Shown here piece by piece: positions 54,300-63,633 of a stretch of DNA of 64,000 nt. Both the position numbers and the translations under genes were made by a program. The DNA lies in contig NZ_JAPWKD010000032.1 of the NCBI RefSeq assembly GCF_028283705.1, forward strand, positions 186,001 through 250,000, given 5' to 3'. The notes below the pieces were generated by a model, which saw nothing but the letters and a program-made list of their open reading frames with translations, made no database searches and was not told where the DNA came from. The number at the start of each line of letters is the position of its first letter. Within the stretch, counting starts at the first letter, position 1. The DNA is from Pantoea sp. Its GTDB lineage: Bacteria; Pseudomonadota; Gammaproteobacteria; Enterobacterales; Enterobacteriaceae.

Positions 54300-56450
54300 T
54301 TAATGATCGTTCTCGCCTTTTAATACCCGAACCAGATAGCGTCCATCCTCCGTCAGGGTGGCACCGTGGATATCGGTTTCAAAGCCAGGGTAGTGCCGCC
54401 CGATGGTACAGAGCATCAGCAGGAAATCTAGCACCGCGCGGCTTTGCTCGGTGATCATTTCCCCCGGCATCACCAGCGGCACGCCCGGTGGGTAGGGTAA
54501 AATCATATTGGCTGAAATTCGGCCCACCAGCTCACGTATGTCTACCGTTTCCACCTGTCCTTTCACCTGCTGCTGAAAGGCCTGATGGGGCGTCATCTTC
54601 ATCTCCGGCAAGACATCAAATGCTTTCAGCATCAGGCGAGGGAGATCATGTTGCAGGATCAACTGATGGATGCCCTGCGCCAGAGTCTGAATTCGCATGT
54701 TGCGGTAGAAATCGGGATCTTCGGCATACAGGTCCGGCAACATGTTTTTTACCCGAAGGTTGAGATCGTAGGCACGTTTAAACTCCGTCAGGCCGCGCAG
54801 TACGCTCATTGCTTTGGTTTTATCAATACCGATACTGAACAGGAACAACAGGTTATATGGCCCGGTTTTTTCCACCACCACACCCCGCTGGTCGAGGAAT
54901 TTTGCCACCAGCGCCGCCGGAATCCCCTCCTCCGTCATTACGCCCAACTCACTCATACCCGGCGTCAGGATGGTTACCTTGATCGGATCGAGATACATAT
55001 GATCGCGATCGGCCTGAGTAAAGCCGTGCCACTCTTCTTCACCGGGCTGGATCGGCCAGCATTCCGCTTCATCAACCTGCTCCGGCTGCCAGATATCAAA
55101 GAACCAGCCGTCAGACTCCTCGCGCAAGCGCTGGATCTCGCGACGGAAATGCAACGCCCGCTCTACCGAACGATTGACCAGCCGTTTACCCGGATTACCC
55201 CGCAGCATCGCCGCTGCCGTTTCGATTGAGGAAACTATCGCGTAATTCGGCGAGGTGGTGGTATGCATCATGTAGGCTTCGTTGAAAGTCTGCTCATCGT
55301 AATCACCTTTAATGTGAATGAGTGAAGCCTGCGAAAAAGCTGCCAGTAGTTTATGCGTTGACTGCGTTTCGTAGATCACCTTGCCTGGCACACGATCGCC
55401 GCTCATACCGCTTTTACCGGCGTAGATCGGGTGAAAATTGGTGTAGGGCACCCAGGCCGAATCGAAGTGGATCGAGGGCACATCCAGCGTTTGTTTGATG
55501 TATTGCGTGTTGTACAACAGGCCATCGTAGGTTGAGTTGGTGATCACCGCATGTACCGGCCAACTGGCGCGAGCCGTTGCATCAACTTTGTGCTGGATGC
55601 TGTCGCGCGTAAACTCGCGCTGCGGAATACCCCCCAGAATTCCCAGTGCATTGCGCGTAGGCTTCAGCCACAGCGGAATAATATCGCTCATCATCAGCAG
55701 ATGCGTCAGTGACTTATGACAATTGCGGTCGATCAACACCGTGCTGCCCGCCGGGGCCGCATACATACCGACGATCTTATTTGAAGTCGAGGTGCCATTG
55801 GTCACCATGTAGCTTTGCTCGGCACCAAAGGTACGCGCTACGTACTCTTCTGCTTCCAGATGCGGGCCGGTGTGATCGAGCAGTGAACCCAGCTCTGTGA
55901 CCGAAATGGAGATATCCGCTTTTAGCGTGTTAGCCCCAAAGAAATCATAGAACAGGCTGCCGACCGGGCTTTTCTGAAACGCCGTGCCCCCCATATGGCC
56001 CGGCGTACAGAAGGTATATTTTCCTTCTTTGACATAGGTGAACAGCGCTTTAGTCAGCGGAGGTGTGATTTTATCAATGTATTCATCGGTGTACTGCCGG
56101 ATGTGCAGTGCGATATCGTCGGCGGCACTTAATGCATACTCAAAGAAATGCAGCGCCATGCGCATCTCGTTGATGCTGACATCCATTTGCGAATGGGTGT
56201 TGATAAAGGCATACAACGGCAGATATTCATTGAGCTGATTGATCTCGCTGCATAATTCCAGGCTGTAGTCGTCCCAGTCAAAAATTACGCCGCAAATGCG
56301 TGGATTTTGCTCAATCAGCTTGAGCAGATCGCTGGCATTGGTGGGATAGACGGTCTGAAACCCCTGTAGCTTCAGCGCAGCATCCAGCTCACGAATCGGT
56401 TCATCTTTGTAGAAAACGCCGTGCGCTCCCATGATCGCAAGAATATTCAA
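54300..56450 (-). CDS. ldcC: Lysine decarboxylase LdcC (constitutive type)
   Basis: PLP enzyme that decarboxylates lysine to cadaverine. It has 716 residues, like E. coli LdcC/CadA. The order is an N-terminal wing domain (1-130), PLP core with TFCTPGHMGGTAFQKSPVG, HFDSAWVPYTNFHPIY and the Schiff-base Lys in ETQSTHKLLAAFSQ, and a C-terminal domain ending DIHGATLTEDGRYLVRVLKG. The neighbourhood (accA upstream, no cadB permease) supports LdcC over CadA. The start codon is TTG, with AGGAGGTGA ideally placed. The start is unusual but fixed by homology. Confidence 0.95.
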   Translation of the reverse strand: MNILAIMGAHGVFYKDEPIRELDAALKLQGFQTVYPTNASDLLKLIEQNPRICGVIFDWDDYSLELCSEINQLNEYLPLYAFINTHSQMDVSINEMRMALHFFEYALSAADDIALHIRQYTDEYIDKITPPLTKALFTYVKEGKYTFCTPGHMGGTAFQKSPVGSLFYDFFGANTLKADISISVTELGSLLDHTGPHLEAEEYVARTFGAEQSYMVTNGTSTSNKIVGMYAAPAGSTVLIDRNCHKSLTHLLMMSDIIPLWLKPTRNALGILGGIPQREFTRDSIQHKVDATARASWPVHAVITNSTYDGLLYNTQYIKQTLDVPSIHFDSAWVPYTNFHPIYAGKSGMSGDRVPGKVIYETQSTHKLLAAFSQASLIHIKGDYDEQTFNEAYMMHTTTSPNYAIVSSIETAAAMLRGNPGKRLVNRSVERALHFRREIQRLREESDGWFFDIWQPEQVDEAECWPIQPGEEEWHGFTQADRDHMYLDPIKVTILTPGMSELGVMTEEGIPAALVAKFLDQRGVVVEKTGPYNLLFLFSIGIDKTKAMSVLRGLTEFKRAYDLNLRVKNMLPDLYAEDPDFYRNMRIQTLAQGIHQLILQHDLPRLMLKAFDVLPEMKMTPHQAFQQQVKGQVETVDIRELVGRISANMILPYPPGVPLVMPGEMITEQSRAVLDFLLMLCTIGRHYPGFETDIHGATLTEDGRYLVRVLKGENDH

Positions 56451-56540
56451 TGCTCACCTCCTGTGGTGTTGTGGCACTGAATAATGATAGCGAAAAGTGG
56501 GGGAAGCTGGCCGTCAGAATGCTCTGCTGTTGTTCAGACG

Positions 56541-56566
56541 TAAAAAAAGCGGACCGGAGTCCGCTT
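56541..56566 (-). terminator. Terminator of accA
   Basis: On the minus strand AAGCGGAC, loop TCCG, GTCCGCTT followed by TTTTT, 18 bases past the accA stop. Confidence 0.88.
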
Positions 56567-56584
56567 GTTTTGATCAAATCAGCA

Positions 56585-57544
56585 TCAGGCGTAGCCGTAG
56601 CTCATCAGACGCTGATAACGACGGTTCAGCAACTCTTCCGTGCTCAGCACATCGAGATCGGCCAGATCGGCCAGCAGCTGATTTTTCAGCGACGCAGCGA
56701 TATCGAGCGGGTGACGATGCGCACCACCCAGCGGTTCCGGGATGATGGTATCGATCAGCTTCAACTCTTTCAGACGATCGGCAGTGATACCCATCGCTTC
56801 TGCGGCCAGTGGTGCTTTGTCGGCACTCTTCCACAGGATAGAGGCACAGCCTTCCGGTGAGATCACCGAATAGGTGCTGTACTGCAGCATGTTGACTTTA
56901 TCGCCCACACCAATCGCCAACGCACCACCAGAGCCACCTTCGCCGATCACGGTGCAGATCACCGGGATTTTCAGGCCAGACATCTCACGCAGGTTCCGCG
57001 CAATCGCTTCAGACTGACCACGTTCTTCCGCACCCACACCCGGATAAGCACCCGGCGTGTCGATGAAGGTGATCAACGGCATCTTAAAGCGTTCCGCCAT
57101 CTCCATCAGACGCAGCGCTTTACGGTAGCCCTCTGGTGCTGGCATCCCGAAGTTGCGGCGAATCTTCTCTTTGGTTTCACGGCCTTTCTGATGACCAATG
57201 ATCATCACCGGGCGACCATCGAGACGCGCGATACCGCCAACAATGGCTTTATCGTCAGCATAGGCGCGATCGCCTGCCAGCTCGTCAAAATCATCAAAGG
57301 CATTGCGGACATAGTCCAGCGTATAAGGACGCAGCGGATGACGCGCCAGTTGCGCGACCTGCCATGCACCCAAATCGGAGAAGATTTTACGGGTCAGCTC
57401 GACGCTTTTTTCACGCAGACGCTGCACTTCTTCATCCAGATTAATATCGTGTTTCTCATCCTGACGGCCAATCGATTTCAGCGAATCGATTTTCGCTTCC
57501 AGTTCAGCGATTGGCTGTTCAAAATCCAGGTAATTAAGACTCAT
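56585..57544 (-). CDS. accA: Acetyl-CoA carboxylase carboxyltransferase subunit alpha
   Basis: Alpha subunit of the carboxyltransferase that makes malonyl-CoA for fatty-acid synthesis. It has 319 residues as in E. coli: LNYLDFEQPIAELEAKI at the start, then the crotonase-like core with GRPVMIIGHQKGRETKEKIRRNFG, FIDTPGAYPGVGAEERGQSEAIA and VIGEGGSGGALAIGVGD. It follows dnaE by 12 bases in the lipid/replication cluster. Confidence 0.97.
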   Translation of the reverse strand: MSLNYLDFEQPIAELEAKIDSLKSIGRQDEKHDINLDEEVQRLREKSVELTRKIFSDLGAWQVAQLARHPLRPYTLDYVRNAFDDFDELAGDRAYADDKAIVGGIARLDGRPVMIIGHQKGRETKEKIRRNFGMPAPEGYRKALRLMEMAERFKMPLITFIDTPGAYPGVGAEERGQSEAIARNLREMSGLKIPVICTVIGEGGSGGALAIGVGDKVNMLQYSTYSVISPEGCASILWKSADKAPLAAEAMGITADRLKELKLIDTIIPEPLGGAHRHPLDIAASLKNQLLADLADLDVLSTEELLNRRYQRLMSYGYA

Positions 57545-57556
57545 AATGTTCCTGTT

Positions 57557-60500
57557 TTAGTCAAACTCCAGTTCCACCTGCTCCGACCCAACTAACAACC
57601 GCAAATCGTTGAGTAAACGATCGCTGGGCGAAATACGCCACGCTGCACCAAAGCGCAGCTTCGCCCGCGCATCTGCTCTCTGATAATAGAGATGCACCGG
57701 AATAGTCCCGGAACGATGAGGCTCCAGAGACTGGCGGAGACGGTTTAAAAGCTGGTCATCAATTTGCCTGTCCGTCAGCGAGATAGCAAGACCACGCGCG
57801 TATTTTTCCCGCGCTTCGTCAATGTCCATCACTTCTCGGGCGGTCATTTTAAGGCCGCCACTAAAGTCATCAAAGCTGACCTGTCCGCTGACGATCAGGA
57901 TTCGGTCCTTCTCCAGCAATTGCTGGTATTTATCCAATGCATCGGTAAATAACATCACTTCCAGACGACCAGAGCGGTCATCCAGAGTACAGATACCAAT
58001 TCGGTTGCCGCGCTTGGTGACCATCGTCCGGGCTGAAATTACCAGCCCCGCCGCGACGGTCACTTTACCACGATCGGTCGGATGCATGTCCTTGAGGCGC
58101 ATGCCGCCGACGTAACGTTCAATTTCTTTCAGATACTGATTAATCGGATGGCCGGTGAGATACAGACCCAGCGTTTCACGTTCGCCATCCAGCTGAATCT
58201 GTTCCGGCCATGGCGCCACGCTGGCATAGGATTTCTCCACCTGCTCCGGTTCTTCCGCCAGTACGCCAAACATATCCGCCTGGCCAATGGCCTCGGCTTT
58301 CGCGTGCTGATCGGCCGCTTTCAGCGCATCGCTAAGCGAGCTCATCAGTGCTGCACGATGCGGACCTAAGCGATCAAACGCCCCGGACATGATCAGTTTT
58401 TCCATCACCCGCCGGTTGATCTTTTTGGTATCGGTACGCGCACAGAGATCGAAAAGCTCTTTGAAGTAACCATCGCGATTACGCGCTTCGAGGATCGCTT
58501 CGATCGGGCCTTCACCCACCCCTTTGATGGCACCGATGCCGTAAACAATTTCACCATCATCGTTAACATGGAACGGATAAAGCCCGGCGTTGATATCCGG
58601 CGGCAGAACCTTGAGGCCCATACGCCAGCACTCGTCCACCAGCCCCACCACCTTCTCGGTGTTATCCATATCAGCGGTCATTACCGCCGCCATAAATTCT
58701 GCCGGGTAGTGTGCTTTCAGCCACAGCGTTTGATAAGAAACCAGTGCGTAGGCTGCGGAGTGCGATTTGTTGAAGCCATAACCGGCGAATTTTTCCACCA
58801 GGTCAAAGATCTTCATCGCCAGCTCGCCGTTGACGCCCATCTTCTCTGCGCCTTCCTGGAACACCGAGCGCTGCTTCGCCATCTCTTCCGGTTTCTTTTT
58901 ACCCATCGCACGACGCAACATATCCGCGCCGCCTAGGGTGTAACCGGATAGCACCTGGGCGATCTGCATGACCTGTTCCTGGTAAAGAATGATGCCATAG
59001 GTAGGTTCCAGCACCGGTTGCAGCGACTCGTGCTGCCACTCAATATCCGGATAAGAGATCGCTTCACGACCATGCTTACGGTCGATAAAGTTATCCACCA
59101 TGCCTGATTGCAACGGACCAGGACGGAACAACGCCACCAGTGCGATCATGTCTTCGAAGCAGTCCGGCTTCAAACGTTTGATCAGATCTTTCATGCCGCG
59201 CGATTCAAGCTGGAACACCGCGGTGGTTTCCGCGCGTTGCAGCATGTCAAAACTCTTTTTGTCATCGAGCGGAATGGCAGCGATATCAATCGGTTCCAGC
59301 CCCTGCTTCTCGCGACGCGGGTTTATCATCTTCAGCGCCCAATCGATAATGGTGAGTGTACGCAGGCCGAGGAAGTCGAACTTCACCAGCCCCGCGTATT
59401 CCACATCATTCTTATCAAACTGCGTCACCGGATGATTGCCGTTTTCATCGCAATACAACGGGGAAAAATCGGTGATTTTGGTCGGCGCGATCACCACACC
59501 ACCGGCGTGTTTACCGGCGTTACGCGTGACACCTTCCAGCTTACGCGCCATATCGATCAGCGCTTTAACCTCTTCATCTGCCTCGTAGATTTCCGGCAGT
59601 TGCGGTTCGGCAGCAAAGGCTTTTTCCAGCGTCATGCCCGGATCGGGTGGCACCAGTTTGGAGATGCGATCGACGAAACCATAGGGATGACCCAGCACGC
59701 GGCCTACGTCACGGATAACCGCTTTAGCCGCCATGGTACCGAAGGTAATGATCTGCGATACCGCATCACGACCGTACATTTCTGCTACGTGATCAATCAC
59801 CTGATCGCGTTTTTCCATGCAGAAGTCGACGTCAAAGTCAGGCATCGACACACGTTCCGGGTTAAGGAAACGTTCGAACAGCAGGTCAAATTCCAGCGGA
59901 TCAAGGTCGGTGATTTTTAGCGCATAGGCCACCAGCGAACCGGCACCGGAACCACGTCCTGGCCCCACAGGTACGCCGTTATCTTTCGACCACTTGATAA
60001 ACTCCATAACGATCAGGAAGTAACCGGGGAAACCCATCTGGTTAATAACGTTGAGCTCAATCTCCAGACGTTCATCATATTCCGGCCGCCTCTCGGCGCG
60101 TACTGCCGGGTCGGGAAACAGAAACTCCAGACGTTCTTCCAGACCTTCCTGCGATTTCAGCACCAGGAAGTCTTCAGTGGTCATATCACCGGTGGGGAAC
60201 TGCGGCAGGAAGTATTCACCGAGACGCACCGTGACGTTACAACGCTTAGCAATTTCTACGCTATTTTCCAGCGCTTCCGGGATGTCCGAGAACAACTCGC
60301 ACATTTCCGCTTCGCTACGCATATATTGCTGAGGGCTGTAGTTACGTGGGCGCTTAGGATCGTCCAGCGTATAACCGTCGTGGATTGCCACACGAATTTC
60401 ATGTGCATCAAAATCGTCTTCATTCAGGAAGCAAACTTCATTGGTCGCCACCACCGGCACACCTTGCGCTATCGCCAGTTCTACTGCGGAGTGCAGATAG

Positions 60501-61039
60501 CTTTCTTCATCCGGGCGGCCCGTACGTGTCAGTTCGAGATAATAGCGATCAGGAAAGTGTTGCTGATAAAACGCCAGGCACTGCGTTACCAGTGCGTTAT
60601 TGCCGCGCAGCAAGCTACGCCCCACATCACCACGGCGACCACCGGAAAGCAGAATCAAGCCTTCCTGATACTCAGCCAGCCAGTCACGATCAATCACCGG
60701 GCCGGCAATGCCGTAGCCGCGCTGATAAGCGCGTGAAATCAACAACGTCAGGTTCTGATAACCGGTGTTATTGGCCGCCAGAACGGTAAGCTGAGTGAGT
60801 TCATCGCCCATCAGCTCACTGGCAACGTTAAAATCAGCGCCGATAATCGGTTTCACCCCGGCACCATGCGCTGTGCCATAGAACTTCACTAACCCGCACA
60901 GATTGGTGAAGTCGGTAATGGCGATGGCTGGCATACCTAATGAGGCAGCTTTTTTTACCAGCGGCCCGGTCTTCGCCAGACCATCAACCATTGAGTAGTC
61001 ACTGTGGACACGCAGATGTATAAAACGGGGTTCAGCCAT
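57557..61039 (-). CDS. dnaE: DNA polymerase III alpha subunit
   Basis: Replicative DNA polymerase catalytic subunit, 1160 residues as in E. coli. It has an N-terminal PHP domain (HLRVHSDYSMVDGLAKTG), palm with catalytic Asp residues in MPDFDVDFCMEKRD, fingers with GYGFNKSHSAAYALVSYQTLWLKAHYP, a clamp-binding region near residue 920 (QADMFGVL) and an OB fold after about residue 990. It works with DnaQ (30700). It follows rnhB by 31 bases. Confidence 0.98.
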   Translation of the reverse strand: MAEPRFIHLRVHSDYSMVDGLAKTGPLVKKAASLGMPAIAITDFTNLCGLVKFYGTAHGAGVKPIIGADFNVASELMGDELTQLTVLAANNTGYQNLTLLISRAYQRGYGIAGPVIDRDWLAEYQEGLILLSGGRRGDVGRSLLRGNNALVTQCLAFYQQHFPDRYYLELTRTGRPDEESYLHSAVELAIAQGVPVVATNEVCFLNEDDFDAHEIRVAIHDGYTLDDPKRPRNYSPQQYMRSEAEMCELFSDIPEALENSVEIAKRCNVTVRLGEYFLPQFPTGDMTTEDFLVLKSQEGLEERLEFLFPDPAVRAERRPEYDERLEIELNVINQMGFPGYFLIVMEFIKWSKDNGVPVGPGRGSGAGSLVAYALKITDLDPLEFDLLFERFLNPERVSMPDFDVDFCMEKRDQVIDHVAEMYGRDAVSQIITFGTMAAKAVIRDVGRVLGHPYGFVDRISKLVPPDPGMTLEKAFAAEPQLPEIYEADEEVKALIDMARKLEGVTRNAGKHAGGVVIAPTKITDFSPLYCDENGNHPVTQFDKNDVEYAGLVKFDFLGLRTLTIIDWALKMINPRREKQGLEPIDIAAIPLDDKKSFDMLQRAETTAVFQLESRGMKDLIKRLKPDCFEDMIALVALFRPGPLQSGMVDNFIDRKHGREAISYPDIEWQHESLQPVLEPTYGIILYQEQVMQIAQVLSGYTLGGADMLRRAMGKKKPEEMAKQRSVFQEGAEKMGVNGELAMKIFDLVEKFAGYGFNKSHSAAYALVSYQTLWLKAHYPAEFMAAVMTADMDNTEKVVGLVDECWRMGLKVLPPDINAGLYPFHVNDDGEIVYGIGAIKGVGEGPIEAILEARNRDGYFKELFDLCARTDTKKINRRVMEKLIMSGAFDRLGPHRAALMSSLSDALKAADQHAKAEAIGQADMFGVLAEEPEQVEKSYASVAPWPEQIQLDGERETLGLYLTGHPINQYLKEIERYVGGMRLKDMHPTDRGKVTVAAGLVISARTMVTKRGNRIGICTLDDRSGRLEVMLFTDALDKYQQLLEKDRILIVSGQVSFDDFSGGLKMTAREVMDIDEAREKYARGLAISLTDRQIDDQLLNRLRQSLEPHRSGTIPVHLYYQRADARAKLRFGAAWRISPSDRLLNDLRLLVGSEQVELEFD

Positions 61040-61070
61040 ATCAGTTTCCGGTTAAAACAGCGTCAGGCTA

Positions 61071-61697
61071 TTAAAGCGTAGTCGGCTGACGCGCGGCCAG
61101 CACGTCGGCATCAATCAAGGCGTTACGTACCGGCGCAAAACTGCGACGGTGATGGGGTGTGGCACCATGCTGAGTGAGTTTTTCCATGTGCAGCGCCGTA
61201 GGATAACCCTTGTGCTGCGCAAAACCATACTGAGGGAACAGCAAATCCAGCTCGGCCATTTCACGATCGCGCGTTACTTTGGCCAGGATCGACGCGGCAC
61301 TGATCTCCGCCACCAGACTATCGCCTTTTACCACCGCCTGTGAAGGCATGGGCAATGCCGGACAACGATTACCGTCAATCAACACAAAATCCGGCACCAG
61401 CGCCAAACCGGCTACCGCACGCTGCATCGCCAGCATGGTCGCGTGCAGGATGTTCAGCTGATCGATCTCTTCTGGCTCGGCGCGTCCGAGACTCCACGCC
61501 AGCGCTTTCTCTTTGATCTCTTCATACAACGCCACACGGCGTTTTTCTGACAACTTCTTGGAATCGGCCAGACCGACGATCGGTTTTGCCGGATCCAGGA
61601 TCACCGCAGCAGTCACCACCGCACCGACTAGCGGACCACGCCCCACTTCGTCAACACCCGCAATCAAACGCGCATCTGGATAAATAAACTCAGCCAT
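61071..61697 (-). CDS. rnhB: Ribonuclease HII
   Basis: Removes misincorporated ribonucleotides and RNA primers. It has 208 residues; the catalytic pair Asp16-Glu17 lies in IAGVDEVGRGPLVG, followed by GLADSKKLSEKRR and ISAASILAKVTRDREM. The C-terminus is about ten residues longer than E. coli RnhB. The start at 61697 overlaps lpxB by eight bases; a frame to 61805 lies within lpxB. Confidence 0.95.
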   Translation of the reverse strand: MAEFIYPDARLIAGVDEVGRGPLVGAVVTAAVILDPAKPIVGLADSKKLSEKRRVALYEEIKEKALAWSLGRAEPEEIDQLNILHATMLAMQRAVAGLALVPDFVLIDGNRCPALPMPSQAVVKGDSLVAEISAASILAKVTRDREMAELDLLFPQYGFAQHKGYPTALHMEKLTQHGATPHHRRSFAPVRNALIDADVLAARQPTTL

Positions 61698-62838
61698 GGG
61701 CAATCTCCAATACGGCATCCGCGGCCTGCTCATCGGCATTCCAGCGAATCTGTGCATGTAGCTCGTTAAAGGTGTTGAGCAACGCATCACGCTCCGGGCC
61801 AGCATGCAGCAGCGGTTCCAGTGCGGCGGCTAACGCCTCCGGCTGGCACTCATCCTGCAACAACTCTTTCACCAATTCACGCCCGGCGAGTAAATTCGGT
61901 AAAGAAACATACGGGGTTTTCACCAGTCGTTTCGCCAGCCAGAAGGTGAAGGGTTTCATACGATAACCCACCACCATCGGACATTTTGCCAGCATACATT
62001 CCAGGGCTGCCGTACCTGATGCCAGAATCGCTGCATCGCTGGCGATCATCGCCTCACGCCCTTTGCCATCCAGCAGATGCATCGGCAGCTCTGGTGCAAC
62101 CTCGGCTTTGATCTGCTCGAATTGTTCGCGGCGTTTGGCGTTTACCAACGGCACCACTATTTCCAGCGTCGGGTAACGCTGGCGCAGCAGCTGCGCGGCA
62201 CGCAGAAAATCAGCGCTCAGCATTTCGACTTCTGCACCACGGCTGCCCGGCAACAGGCCAAGACAAATCGCATCGTCGGCAATGCCTAAATCACGCCGTG
62301 CCGCCTGCTTATCGGGTTGCATTGGCATCGCATCGGCCATGGTATGCCCGATAAAACGGCATGGCACGTCGAAACGGTCGTAGAACGCTTTTTCAAACGG
62401 CAGAAATGCCAGCACCAGATTGGTGTTACGACCGATTTTAAATACGCGCTTTTGACGCCAGGCCCAGACAGACGGACTGACATAGTGGATGGTACGGATA
62501 CCCGCACGCTTCAGGCGGCCTTCCAGCGTGATATTAAAATCTGGCGCATCAATGCCTACGAACACGTCCGGTTGCAGTTCAGTGAAACGCTGCGTCAGGT
62601 CGCGACGGATTTTCAGTAAGCGCGGCAGACGCTCCAGCACTTCAACAATGCCCATCACCGCCAGTTCTTCCATCTCATACCAGGCTTCGCAACCCTCACC
62701 CTGCATACGCGGGCCCGCAACGCCAACAAAACGCGCATCAGGGTGACGCGCCTTTAACGCGCGAATAAGTCCGGCACCAAGAATATCGCCGGAGGTTTCT
62801 CCGGCGACCAGGGCAATAGTCAGGGGACGCACTGACAT
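61690..62838 (-). CDS. lpxB: Lipid-A-disaccharide synthase
   Basis: Glycosyltransferase (GT19) that joins UDP-diacylglucosamine and lipid X to form the lipid A disaccharide. It has 382 residues, the E. coli length: TIALVAGETSGDILGAGLIRALK at the N-terminus, PDFNITLEGRLKRAGIRTIHYVSPSVWAWRQKR in the middle, LGLLPGSRGAEV for UDP binding. It follows lpxA by three bases. Confidence 0.96.
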   Translation of the reverse strand: MSVRPLTIALVAGETSGDILGAGLIRALKARHPDARFVGVAGPRMQGEGCEAWYEMEELAVMGIVEVLERLPRLLKIRRDLTQRFTELQPDVFVGIDAPDFNITLEGRLKRAGIRTIHYVSPSVWAWRQKRVFKIGRNTNLVLAFLPFEKAFYDRFDVPCRFIGHTMADAMPMQPDKQAARRDLGIADDAICLGLLPGSRGAEVEMLSADFLRAAQLLRQRYPTLEIVVPLVNAKRREQFEQIKAEVAPELPMHLLDGKGREAMIASDAAILASGTAALECMLAKCPMVVGYRMKPFTFWLAKRLVKTPYVSLPNLLAGRELVKELLQDECQPEALAAALEPLLHAGPERDALLNTFNELHAQIRWNADEQAADAVLEIAHG

Positions 62839-62841
62839 GGA

Positions 62842-63630
62842 TTAACGAATCAACCCACGGGTAGAACGGGCAAAGAAGTCATAGAAAGGCTGCACTTCGC
62901 TGTGAGCTTTTGCCAGTGCTTCAATTTCCGGCTTGGCTTCTTCCAGCGTTTTATCGCTGCGATACAACAATTTGTAGGCATTGCGAATCGCATGCAGTGC
63001 TTCTTTGCTGAAACCACGACGCTTCAGACCTTCGATATTGATACCAAAAGGTGTTGCATGGTTACCCTGCGCGATGACATAAGGAGGCACGTCCTGAGCC
63101 ACGCCAGAACAACCACCGACCATCACATGTGCGCCAATGGTGCACCACTGGTGCACGGCGGTCATACCGCCAATGATCGCAAAATCATCAACGGTAACAT
63201 GGCCGCCCAGCGTGGCGTTATTGGCGAAAATGCAGCGATTGCCAATCACACAGTCATGCGCGATATGGGCATTCACCATCAGCAGATTGTCACTGCCGAC
63301 TTTAGTCAAACCGCCACCCTGCACTGTACCACGGTGAATGGTGACGCTTTCGCGGATGCGGTTGCGATCACCAATTTCCACACGGGTCGGTTCACCGGCA
63401 TACTTCAGGTCCTGATTTACTTCACCAATGGAAGCAAACTGATAGATCTGGTTGTCTTTACCGATACGCGTATGGCCATTTACCACCACATGCGATTTAA
63501 GCACCGTACCTTCACCAATTTCCACGTTAGCACCAATAAAGCAAAACGGGCCGATGTGAACATTGGCACCGATAATGGCACCTTCTTCGATAACAGAACT
63601 GGGATGGATGTTGGCGGTTGAATCAATCAC
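62842..63630 (-). CDS. lpxA: UDP-N-acetylglucosamine acyltransferase
   Basis: First enzyme of lipid A synthesis, transferring 3-hydroxymyristate from ACP. It has 262 residues forming a left-handed beta-helix of hexapeptide repeats (IHPSSVIEEGAIIGANVHIGPFCFIGANVEIG). The catalytic His lies in NAHIAHDCVIGNRC. It sits between fabZ and lpxB with three-base gaps on both sides. Confidence 0.97.
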   Translation of the reverse strand: MIDSTANIHPSSVIEEGAIIGANVHIGPFCFIGANVEIGEGTVLKSHVVVNGHTRIGKDNQIYQFASIGEVNQDLKYAGEPTRVEIGDRNRIRESVTIHRGTVQGGGLTKVGSDNLLMVNAHIAHDCVIGNRCIFANNATLGGHVTVDDFAIIGGMTAVHQWCTIGAHVMVGGCSGVAQDVPPYVIAQGNHATPFGINIEGLKRRGFSKEALHAIRNAYKLLYRSDKTLEEAKPEIEALAKAHSEVQPFYDFFARSTRGLIR

Positions 63631-63633
63631 TAA

